A stretch of 64,000 nt of DNA from assembly GCA_910579175.1 (NCBI GenBank), contig CAJTTB010000004.1, forward strand, positions 91,771 through 155,770, written 5' to 3'. The number at the start of each line of letters is the position of its first letter. Within the stretch, counting starts at the first letter, position 1. The notes beneath the pieces are model-generated. The model was given only the letters and a program-made list of their open reading frames with translations, made no database searches and was not told the DNA's origin. Source of the stretch: an uncultured Oscillospiraceae bacterium. Its GTDB lineage: Bacteria > Bacillota > Clostridia > Oscillospirales > Ruminococcaceae. The position numbers and the translations under genes are program-made. Shown one piece after another: positions 54,303 to 62,600 of the stretch.

Positions 54303-54333
54303 GAGACCAAAGGTGAAGGAGGTGTTTTTACCA

Positions 54334-54501
54334 ATGGCATATGTAATTAATGATGAATGTATTAGCTGTGGAGCTTGCGAAGCTGAATGCCCAGTAAATG
54401 CGATTTCTGAAGGTGATGGCAAATATGTAATTGATCCAGATACTTGTATCGATTGTGGATCTTGTGCAAGTGTTTGTCCTGTAGGCGCACCACAAGCGTA
54501 A
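54334..54501 (+). CDS. 2[4Fe-4S] ferredoxin
   Basis: A 55-residue clostridial-type ferredoxin with two cluster motifs CISCGACEAECP and CIDCGSCASVCP in a tandem arrangement. It carries electrons for fermentative or hydrogen metabolism. GGAGGTG lies before ATG 54334; a longer frame to 54301 is less likely. Monocistronic, with its own promoter and terminator. Supports an anaerobic host. Confidence 0.95.
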   Translation: MAYVINDECISCGACEAECPVNAISEGDGKYVIDPDTCIDCGSCASVCPVGAPQA

Positions 54502-54518
54502 ACTTCAACCAACATATT

Positions 54519-54558
54519 AAAAGCGGAGAAATGAGTTTCTCTGCTTTTTCTTTTTTTG
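54519..54558 (+). terminator. Terminator of the ferredoxin gene
   Basis: AAAAGCGGAGAAA / TTTCTCTGCTTTT (one G-U pair), loop TGAG, T-rich tail. Confidence 0.85.
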
Positions 54559-54659
54559 ACAGAATGATTGAAATTTTTTGACGGATCTATTATACTGATA
54601 TAGTGAGAAATGTATTGGGAAAAAAGATTATTTTTTGAGTAATGGAAGGGGTGATTGTG

Positions 54660-55286
54660 ATGAGTAGAACTAGATTAGAAAATCCAATTTATCAACAAAT
54701 AGCAGTGGATCTTGCTTCTAAAATTGTAAGTGGAAAATATGTATTGGGAGAACGAATTAAAGGACGCTCTACCCTTGCAAGTTATTATAATGTCTCTCCA
54801 GAAACCATTAGAAAAGCCGTTTGTATTTTAGAAGATGTCGGAATTGTGGCAATTTATCCCGGAGTGGGAATTGAAGTGGTTTCTGTAGATTTGGCAAAGG
54901 ATTTTTTAGATAAATACAGCGACATCAGTAATCTGAATAGCATTAAAAAGAATATTTTAAATATCATTCAGACGCAAAATGAACAGGCAAAACAGTTGAA
55001 AGAAACAGTAAATGAGCTGTTAGATTGTACAGAGCGATTTAAAGATCTCAATCCATTCATTCCATTTGAGATAGAGATTACAAAGAATATGAAATATCTG
55101 AATAAAACCGTGAGTGAGATTAACTTTTGGCAAAATACCCTTGCGACGATTATTGCCATTAAGCGCAACGATAAGATTATTCTCTCACCGGGATCTTATG
55201 CGACATTAAGAGAACATGATATTATTTATATTATCGCCAGTGAAGAGTCTTATAATCGTGTTAAAATGTTTCTATATTCTACTTAA
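54660..55286 (+). CDS. GntR-type regulator with RCK_C domain (BusR-like)
   Basis: A 208-residue protein with an N-terminal GntR winged helix (NPIYQQIAVDLASKI, KGRSTLASYYNVSPETIRKA), a helical linker and a C-terminal RCK_C (TrkA_C) domain (KIILSPGSYATLREHDIIYIIAS). This architecture is that of BusR, the c-di-AMP-dependent repressor of betaine uptake. No busAB genes are adjacent, so targets are unknown. ATG 54660 follows GAAGGGGTGA. Confidence 0.85.
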   Translation: MSRTRLENPIYQQIAVDLASKIVSGKYVLGERIKGRSTLASYYNVSPETIRKAVCILEDVGIVAIYPGVGIEVVSVDLAKDFLDKYSDISNLNSIKKNILNIIQTQNEQAKQLKETVNELLDCTERFKDLNPFIPFEIEITKNMKYLNKTVSEINFWQNTLATIIAIKRNDKIILSPGSYATLREHDIIYIIASEESYNRVKMFLYST

Positions 55287-55425
55287 ATTACCAAAAAAAC
55301 TGAATTTTAACCAAAAAATAGTTTACATTTTTGCTTTAATATGATAAAATGTTGAATGATATAAGCAGGTGAAAGGAGATGATGTAGATCATCTGAAAAC
55401 AATGGTTTTGGGTGATTGCTATCTT

Positions 55426-55722
55426 ATGGTAAATGATAAATTAAAAGAAATGAATATAGAATTTTTATTTAAGGCAATTTTGGAACTGAAAACAATGGAT
55501 GAGTGTTATCGGTTTTTTGAAGATTTGTGCACCATACCAGAACTAAAAGCTATGTCTCAGCGGTTACATGTGGCAAAGATGTTGGCAGAAAATTGTGTAT
55601 ATAGTGACATTGTCGCACAGACGGGAGCTAGCACTGCTACCATCAGTCGTGTAAACCGCTCCTTACATTATGGTTCAGATGGGTATGATATCATCTTTCA
55701 GAGGATAAAGGAACATGAATAG
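55426..55722 (+). CDS. TrpR-like protein of the YerC/YecD family
   Basis: A helix-turn-helix protein of about 98 residues: MDECYRFFEDLCTIPELKAMSQR-type core and TGASTATISRVNRSLHYG recognition segment, as in Bacillus YerC. The start is uncertain. ATG 55426 aligns with YerC and has GGTGA upstream; ATG 55402 and GTG 55369 are alternatives. It overlaps the methyltransferase gene by eight bases. Confidence 0.85.
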   Translation: MVNDKLKEMNIEFLFKAILELKTMDECYRFFEDLCTIPELKAMSQRLHVAKMLAENCVYSDIVAQTGASTATISRVNRSLHYGSDGYDIIFQRIKEHE

Positions 55723-56509
55723 TTATGATGGTTTTGCAAACAGTTATGACTTATTGACCAGCAATGTAGACTATCAAAAACGAGGGAACTATTTTCATCA
55801 AATTTTATTGCAACATGGAAAACAAAGTGGAATATTGCTTGATTTGGCGTGTGGGACAGGTACTTTAAGTGAGTTTTTCGCACGCTTAAATTATGACGTA
55901 ATTGGTGTGGATGCTTCAGAGGAAATGTTGAATGTTGCGATGGAAAAGAAATGCGAGTCACAAAGTGATATTATCTACTTAAAACAGAACATGCAGGATT
56001 TGGATTTATTTGGAACGGTTGATATTGTCATTTGTGCATTGGACAGCTTCAATCACATTGTTGATGAACAAGAGTTACGACAAGTATTTGAAAGAATTTC
56101 CCTGTTTTTAAATGAAGATTCACTGTTGATTTTTGATATGAATACAGTTTATAAACATGAGCATATTTTAAACAATCAAACTTATATTTATGATTTAGAT
56201 GAGGTATATTGTGTCTGGCAAAATACATTGTTGGATCATCATATTGTAGAAATTCATCTTGATATTTTTGAATATGAAGAGGAAAGCGACTGCTATTATC
56301 GGGAGCAAGAACATTTTTATGAGCGTGCTTATACAAGAGAACAGATTTGTTTTGCTTTGGACAAGGCGGGATTTGAGTTATTAAAAGAATATGACGAGGA
56401 TAGTTTTCAGCCTCCGCTTGAAACTTCTCAAAGAGTTGTCTATGTTGCGAGAAATTTGACTTGCAAAAATGCAGTACCCAAAGAGGACAACAGAAAGGAA
56501 TTAGATTAA
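55715..56509 (+). CDS. Class I SAM-dependent methyltransferase
   Basis: A 264-residue methyltransferase. The SAM site ILLDLACGTGTLSEFF, the acidic residue in VIGVDASEEML and DLDLFGTVDIVICALDSFNHI fit the methyltransferase-25 group. The N-terminal SYDGFANSYDLL is typical of small-molecule or tRNA methylases in Firmicutes. Substrate unknown. It is followed by hslO after three bases. Confidence 0.85.
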   Translation: MNSYDGFANSYDLLTSNVDYQKRGNYFHQILLQHGKQSGILLDLACGTGTLSEFFARLNYDVIGVDASEEMLNVAMEKKCESQSDIIYLKQNMQDLDLFGTVDIVICALDSFNHIVDEQELRQVFERISLFLNEDSLLIFDMNTVYKHEHILNNQTYIYDLDEVYCVWQNTLLDHHIVEIHLDIFEYEEESDCYYREQEHFYERAYTREQICFALDKAGFELLKEYDEDSFQPPLETSQRVVYVARNLTCKNAVPKEDNRKELD

Positions 56510-56512
56510 ATT

Positions 56513-57388
56513 ATGGGAAAGATGGTAAGAGCGATTTCAGAAGATGGTTCTGTGATGGCTTGTGTATTAAATGCAACAGATATTGTGGGCAAGATGGAGC
56601 AGATTCATCAAACCTCAGCGGTGGTGACTGCGGCATTGGGAAGGTTGACCATTGCAGGTTCTCTGATGGGGATTTTGTTAAAGAATGAAAAAGATAGTTT
56701 GACTTTGCGGATTGATGCAGATGGTCCTACAGGTTCCTTGTTGGTGGTTGCCAACAGTCTGGGAAATGTAAAATCTTCTGTACAAAATTCAATTGTGGAG
56801 TTGCCCTTGAATCAATATGGAAAATTAGATGTTTCTGGTGCAGTGGGAAAGCAGGGGACTTTGAGCGTTATCAAGGATTTGGGATTAAAAGAGCCCTATA
56901 TTGGACAGGTGCCAATTGTTTCTGGAGAGATTGCAGAGGACATTACACAATATTATGTGTCCAGCGAGCAGACTCCAACAGTTTGCGGTTTAGGTGTGTT
57001 GGTAAATCCTGATTTAACCGTTCGTTCAGCGGGAGGATATTTGGTGCAATTACTGCCATTTGCAGACGAAAGTTGTATTGATAGGTTGGAAGAAAATTTA
57101 AAAGATATTCCTCCAGTATCATCTATGTTTGACCAAGGAATGACACCAGAGGAAATTTGTAATCGATTGTTGAATGGATTAAATCCCAATCTGTTAGACA
57201 GCTTTCAAACGGCTTATCAGTGTGATTGTAGCAAACAAAAGGTAGAGAAAGCGTTGATCAGTTTGGGCAGGGAAGAGTTGAAAAAGATACAACAAGAGGA
57301 AGAACAAATTGAATTGACTTGTCATTTTTGTGAAAAAAGATACCATTTTTCCAAACAGGACATACAGAATTTAATTGATAATAGCTAA
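56513..57388 (+). CDS. hslO: 33-kDa redox chaperone Hsp33
   Basis: Holdase activated by oxidation through release of zinc. The 291-residue protein starts MVRAISEDGSVMACVLNAT after Met-Gly-Lys and has the C-terminal cysteine motifs YQCDC and CHFC that hold zinc. Length is normal. It is the last gene before the tRNA cluster. Useful to an anaerobe exposed to oxidants. Confidence 0.95.
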   Translation: MGKMVRAISEDGSVMACVLNATDIVGKMEQIHQTSAVVTAALGRLTIAGSLMGILLKNEKDSLTLRIDADGPTGSLLVVANSLGNVKSSVQNSIVELPLNQYGKLDVSGAVGKQGTLSVIKDLGLKEPYIGQVPIVSGEIAEDITQYYVSSEQTPTVCGLGVLVNPDLTVRSAGGYLVQLLPFADESCIDRLEENLKDIPPVSSMFDQGMTPEEICNRLLNGLNPNLLDSFQTAYQCDCSKQKVEKALISLGREELKKIQQEEEQIELTCHFCEKRYHFSKQDIQNLIDNS

Positions 57389-57424
57389 AATATTAGAATT
57401 GGAAAAATATTTAAAAAAAGGGGT

Positions 57425-57453
57425 TGACAATATTATCCTTTTCTGATAAAATA
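57425..57453 (+). promoter_or_regulatory. Promoter of the tRNA cluster
   Basis: TTGACA-N17-TAAAAT, about 33 bases before tRNA-Val. A hairpin ATTCGTC / GACGAAT at 57457-57480 lies in the leader. Confidence 0.8.
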
Positions 57454-57485
57454 ATATTCGTCGCTGAGAGGTGACGAATGATTGT

Positions 57486-57561
57486 GGGAGCATAGCTCAG
57501 CTGGGAGAGCATCTGCCTTACAAGCAGAGGGTCACAGGTTCGAGCCCTGTTGTTCCCACCA
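57486..57561 (+). tRNA. tRNA-Val (anticodon UAC)
   Basis: Cloverleaf with acceptor GGGAGCA / TGTTCCC, D arm GCTCAGCTGGGAGAGC, anticodon loop CTTACAA and T arm CAGGTTCGAGCCCTG. CCA is encoded. First of three tRNAs. Confidence 0.97.
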
Positions 57562-57584
57562 TCTATTTTTAAAATTAGTTTTTT

Positions 57585-57660
57585 GCGGATTTAGCTCATC
57601 TGGTAGAGCGCCACCTTGCCAAGGTGGAGGTAGCGAGTTCGAGCCTCGTAATCCGCTCCA
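57585..57660 (+). tRNA. tRNA-Gly (anticodon GCC)
   Basis: Acceptor GCGGATT / AATCCGC, anticodon stem-loop CACCTTGCCAAGGTG, T loop GTTCGAG. CCA is encoded. Confidence 0.97.
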
Positions 57661-57662
57661 AT

Positions 57663-57733
57663 GGCGCCATAGCCAAGTGGTAAGGCAGAGGTCTGCAACA
57701 CCTTCATCCCCAGTTCAAATCTGGGTGGCGCCT
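57663..57733 (+). tRNA. tRNA-Cys (anticodon GCA)
   Basis: Acceptor GGCGCCA / TGGCGCC, anticodon loop with GCA, T arm CCCAGTTCAAATCTGGG. At 71 bases it has no encoded CCA, unlike the two tRNAs before it. Confidence 0.95.
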
Positions 57734-57740
57734 CTTTGTA

Positions 57741-57776
57741 AAACATCTTCAAGGAGTACTTTGAAGGTGTTTTTTG
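57741..57776 (+). terminator. Terminator of the tRNA cluster
   Basis: AAACATCTTCAA / TTGAAGGTGTTT with an 8-base loop and T-rich tail. Confidence 0.85.
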
Positions 57777-57900
57777 TTATATCATAATTGTAATTTATAT
57801 TGGTTTTTCATGGATATCAATGAAAATAGATTATCATAGCAATGGAGTGTTGCTTTTAAATATAGTTGATAAAAGTCAATGATGAGAAAGGATGAAAAGA

Positions 57901-59043
57901 ATGGATTTTCGAGAAGTAGGAAAAACTGGTTTAAAAAGCAGTGTTATTGGTCTAGGGTGTGAACATTTGGATGGAAAATCGTTTGAGCAGGTAAAGGAGA
58001 CCATTGATGCTGCATTGGAAAATCAAATCAATTTATTAGACGTTTTTATGCCCGGAAAACAGGTGCGAGAACAGATTGCAAAAGCGTTGGGAAATCGTCG
58101 AGAACAGGTGATGATTCAAGGGCATATCGGTTCCACAAATGTTCGTCAACAGTATGATATTAGTAGAGATTTACCAATTGTAAAGCAGTATTTTGAGGAA
58201 TTATTACATATATTTGGATATATTGATTTTGGTATGATGTTTTTTATTGATTCCGAAGATGATTATAAAGGTGTTTTTGAAACAGAATTTATTGATTACG
58301 TTTTAAAGCTCAAGCGACAAGGAGATGTTCGCCATATTGGTTTTAGTTCGCATAATCCAACTATGGCAAAACGCATTATTGAAACTGGTGTTCCAGAAAT
58401 GATGATGTTTAGTATCAATTTGGCTTTTGATTTGCACCCACTTGAGACCAATGTACTGGATACACTGGATCAAGGTTTTCAGACAGCTGCTTTTCATGGA
58501 ATTGACCCAAAGCGCACAGCATTATACCAGCTTTGTGAACAAAAGGGAATTGGTATTACGGTTATGAAAACATTGGGAGCAGGAAAATTAATTTCAGCTG
58601 AGCATACACCATTTCAAAGACCGATGACAATACCGCAGTGTATTCATTATGCACTTACACGCCCTGCGGTGGCGAGCGTATTGTTGGGCTGTCAATCTAG
58701 AATGGAAATACAAGATGCAATGAACTATTTTACAACCAGTGAACAAGAACGCGATTATACACATGTTATGAATACGCTTCAAAATGACTTTCAAGGGAAT
58801 TGCGTTTATTGCAATCACTGTCAGCCCTGTCCTGTGGGCATTGATATTGCAGCGGTGAATAAGTATTTGGATATTGCAAAATTGGATAGAAATCAAATAC
58901 CACCATCTATTTATGCGCATTATGCTGCCCTAAAACATCATGGTGAGGATTGTATCAAGTGTGGAAGCTGTGAAAAACGTTGTCCATTTGGTGTACCAAT
59001 TATAGAAAATATGAATACTGCTGATCAGTTGTTAAATAAATAA
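57901..59043 (+). CDS. Aldo/keto reductase-like protein with ferredoxin domain
   Basis: A 380-residue fusion. The N-terminal barrel starts MDFREVGKTGLKSSVIGLG, and RRQGDVRHIGFSSHNP-like features (here LKRQGDVRHIGFSSHNP) mark the aldo/keto reductase fold. The C-terminal part has two cysteine clusters, CVYCNHCQPCP and CIKCGSCEKRCP, for 4Fe-4S centres. The usual Tyr, Lys and His of the catalytic tetrad seem replaced (LDVFMPGKQ, VMIQGHI, MMFFID). Activity may differ from classical reductases. ATG 57901 follows AAAGGATG. Confidence 0.85.
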   Translation: MDFREVGKTGLKSSVIGLGCEHLDGKSFEQVKETIDAALENQINLLDVFMPGKQVREQIAKALGNRREQVMIQGHIGSTNVRQQYDISRDLPIVKQYFEELLHIFGYIDFGMMFFIDSEDDYKGVFETEFIDYVLKLKRQGDVRHIGFSSHNPTMAKRIIETGVPEMMMFSINLAFDLHPLETNVLDTLDQGFQTAAFHGIDPKRTALYQLCEQKGIGITVMKTLGAGKLISAEHTPFQRPMTIPQCIHYALTRPAVASVLLGCQSRMEIQDAMNYFTTSEQERDYTHVMNTLQNDFQGNCVYCNHCQPCPVGIDIAAVNKYLDIAKLDRNQIPPSIYAHYAALKHHGEDCIKCGSCEKRCPFGVPIIENMNTADQLLNK

Positions 59044-59050
59044 AGGGAAA

Positions 59051-59080
59051 AAATGACACTTTGTAAAGTGTCATTTTTTT
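59051..59080 (+). terminator. Terminator after the reductase gene
   Basis: AAATGACACTTT / AAAGTGTCATTT with T4 continuing. Confidence 0.85.
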
Positions 59081-59083
59081 ATA

Positions 59084-59652
59084 TGAAAACTGATAACAGA
59101 TTTATGTGTGAGTTATAGGGAATTTATCATAAAAAATAGGTTGGTTGATAAATTATTTTATGAGAAAGAAAAAAATAAAAATTCATTAGAATCATACTTA
59201 ATGTTTTTATACTAGTATCTTGTAAATTTGCACTATAAAAACAATATTTTATACCATATAGATATTATTTTTGGGAAGGGTATCTTGAAATTGGAATGAA
59301 TAATTTATATAATAAATATTGTATCAGTGATTGGTCATGAAAAATTTAAGGTAATTATATTATTTCATTAAAAAGTATACAATATCATTCTGATCAAGTG
59401 CAAATAAAAATTATGGAAAAAATATAAAAAAACAATTTTGTAGAATACAAAATTGTTTAAAATGTAAATGTTTTTTTGATTTTCTGTTTGTAATATAGAT
59501 GAAAGAAAAGGTATACTTTTCCTTTCAAATTCTGTTAGGCATAAAAGAAAACAGCGTTTTAGAACAGAATCACTGTTAGAAATTGTTACATTAAATTTAA
59601 AGTAACAGCCAATCATGGCGGAAGCCGGATAATAAAAAAGGAGATGTATATT
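59084..59652 (+). other. AT-rich upstream region of the GH85 gene
   Basis: About 570 bases without a supported gene. It has a perfect 13-bp hairpin AAACAATTTTGTA / TACAAAATTGTTT (59430-59458) and a GTTAC ... GTAAC hairpin near 59584-59605. Probably holds the promoter and control elements of the endoglycosidase; no clear promoter pair was chosen. Confidence 0.4.
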
Positions 59653-62600
59653 ATGAGTTCACGAAAAAAAAGACGTCTATTTTCCGTTTTGCTAGCAGGC
59701 ATTATGACAATGTCAGTTGCTGCAAATGCACTACCAGTAGGAGCGGAAGTGCAGGAAAGTAATGGTCCTGTGATTGAAAACCCAATGGATCAAGAAGTAT
59801 ATAATGCTTCAACAAGTCCAACAAATGACCAAGTTTCTACAAGAAAAGCAGTTGGAAATGATGGTTCTGCTGAAATGAATGAAGCATATGCCAATAGAGA
59901 ATCTTTAAAGCCAATTGGTCCATCTTTTAACGTTGCTACCATTCTAGAATGGACAGCAGAATCTGACCCAGACGCTCGTTATAGCAGAGCGAGTATTCCA
60001 CTGGCAGAGAAAAAAGGTGGATTGGTTGTCAATCCGAAAGCAAATCCAGAAGCGAAGTTGATGTTGTGTTCTTTGGCAAATACACACCATGACAGTGCAA
60101 ATGCACAAGGTACAGAATCCTTCTTGAGCTATTCTTTCAACTACTGGCAATATGTAGATTCTTTTATATATTGGTCTGGTTCTGAAGAGGGCTTATTCTG
60201 TATGCCTACAGGTGAATTTACCGACGCAGCTCATACCAATGGTGTTCCAGTAGTAGCTACTTTGGGATTTCCTTGGGGTTATGGAGATGGTTATGTAGAA
60301 GAAGTACAAGCATTTTGTCAAAAGGCAGCAGATGGAAGTTTCCCAGTTGCAGACAAAATGATTGAAATCATGGACTACTATGGATTTGATGGTTATTTCT
60401 TTAACCAGGAATCTTATGGCTGTGGACAAGCAGAAGCAGACTTAATTGATGAAATGATGCGCTATATGCACAAAAAACGTCCTAATATGTTGATTAGCTG
60501 GTATGACTCTATGACAAATTCAGGAGGAGTATCTTATCAGAATGCAGTAAACTCTAGAAATGACCGTTATATGAAACCAGATGACACCGGTAATTGGGGT
60601 GTTGATCAATTCATGATGAATTATAACTGGTACGACTCTCAGGTTAATACTACCATTTCAACATTAAAAGGTATGGGTAGAAGTCAGTATGACGGATTTG
60701 CTGGATTGGATGTTCAGCAAAATGGTATGAATACTGCATTTAGAGATCATCAACTATTTGATGAAGATGGCTTATTAAAATTGTCCTTAGCGCTATATTG
60801 TCCAAACTCCACTTTGGGAAAATCATCATCAGGAGAGAATTTCCATGAAATAGAACGTGAATTTTATGTAGGACCATCAGGCGATCCTCGTGAAGCTGCT
60901 TCTGACCCAACAGACTCACAAAATACTAACTGGGTTGGTATGTCTAGATTCTTTGCAGATAAAACTGTCATTACCAAAGCTCCATTTGTAACAAACTTCA
61001 ATACAGGTCATGGAAGACAATACTTTGTAGATGGTGTGGCTTCTCGTGAAAAAGAGTGGAGCTATCAGTCTAATCAAGATGTGGTTCCTTCCTGGACTTG
61101 GATTATTGATTCAGAAGGTGCAAAATTAGAAGGTGGATATGACTTTACTGATGCTTACAATGGCGGTAACTCTGTGAAGTTTGAAGGAAGCTTAACTGCA
61201 AATAAGGCAAATGATATTAAATTATATCATACCAATGTAGCAATTACGAATGGTATGAAATTGAGTTTAACTCATAAAAATTCTGGCGGAAAGATGAAGT
61301 TGGTCGCTTATTATGGTGATGCTACTACAACTTCCTTTGATGGTTGTACTACAACAGAACATGCTTTAACTGCAGAAGATACTGATAAATGGGGAACTTC
61401 TGTGGTGGATCTTTCTTCTGATGCAGGAAAGACCTTAGTTGCAATTGGTTTAAAAATAGAAAGCGATGCAGATGTAGATAGTTATAAAGTAAATTTGGGT
61501 CAAATTAAATTGACTGAAAAAGATAGAGCAGCTTTAGCGGCTCCACAATCCATCACATTGGATGATATCTTATATACGGATACTAAAACTGCAGAAGCTC
61601 GTATTTATTGGGATAAAGTAACTGGTGCATCCTCCTATGAAGTATATCAAATACTCAAAGATGGAACGAAAAAGTTAATTATGGAAACCCCAAATAATGC
61701 GCTTTATATTCCAACTTTGCAATGTGAACAAGGTGCAGATACTGTTAAATTAGAAGTATTAACGGTTAATCGAAACGGAGTTCGCGGAACAGCTAGTCCA
61801 GAATTATCAATTAAGTGGGCATATAGCGAAGAAGATGGCGCTGGAGAAACACTTGAGGCATTTAAAAATGTTTGTTTAAATGCAAAAGTGACTGGTTGTT
61901 CTGGTGAAGGCGCCAGTGAGCCGGCTTCTAAAGCATTGGATGGAACTGCTGCAAATAACTCTAAATGGTGTCATGCACCAGTACAACAGGGATGGATGAG
62001 TATTGATTTGGGTTCACCAAAGACCATTAACCGTTGGAGAGTAGAACATGGTGAATACGGCGGTGAAGCCCCTGATACGAATACCAAAGATTTTGAATTA
62101 AAATATAAAGATGCAGAGGGAAACTGGCAATCTGTTAAGAGAATTCAAAATAATACATTAGCAGTTACCGATGTTATATTAGATGCACCTGTGACTGCAC
62201 AAGAATGGCAGTTATATGTGCATGATGATGGAGATTCTAAATGGGCAGGGATTCGTATTTATGAATGGCAGATGTTTGAAGAAGCTTCATTTGGTCAATT
62301 AGATCCAGTTTCAATAAGTTTTGCAAGCGCTGTCAACAATGCGGGTGCGACAGATACATTTACCCTAAAGAATGTTCCAGTAGGACAGACTGTAAGATTA
62401 TATAAGAAAGATGATAATGGTAATTATACTGAAATTGCTAGTAAAGAAGCAGTTGCAGCAAATGAAGGAGATGGAACAGCAACAGTATTTTTTGATAATT
62501 TGGATTTTGGAGCAGAAGCAGGAAAGATATTCTATGCAACTACCCAAAAAGATTATTCAGATAGTGTGAAATTAAGCGCTCCTTATGAAGCTGAAACTGC

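Noticed and set aside
57482..57787. 101-codon frame across the tRNA genes
   Set aside because: The stretch is three tRNA genes and a terminator.
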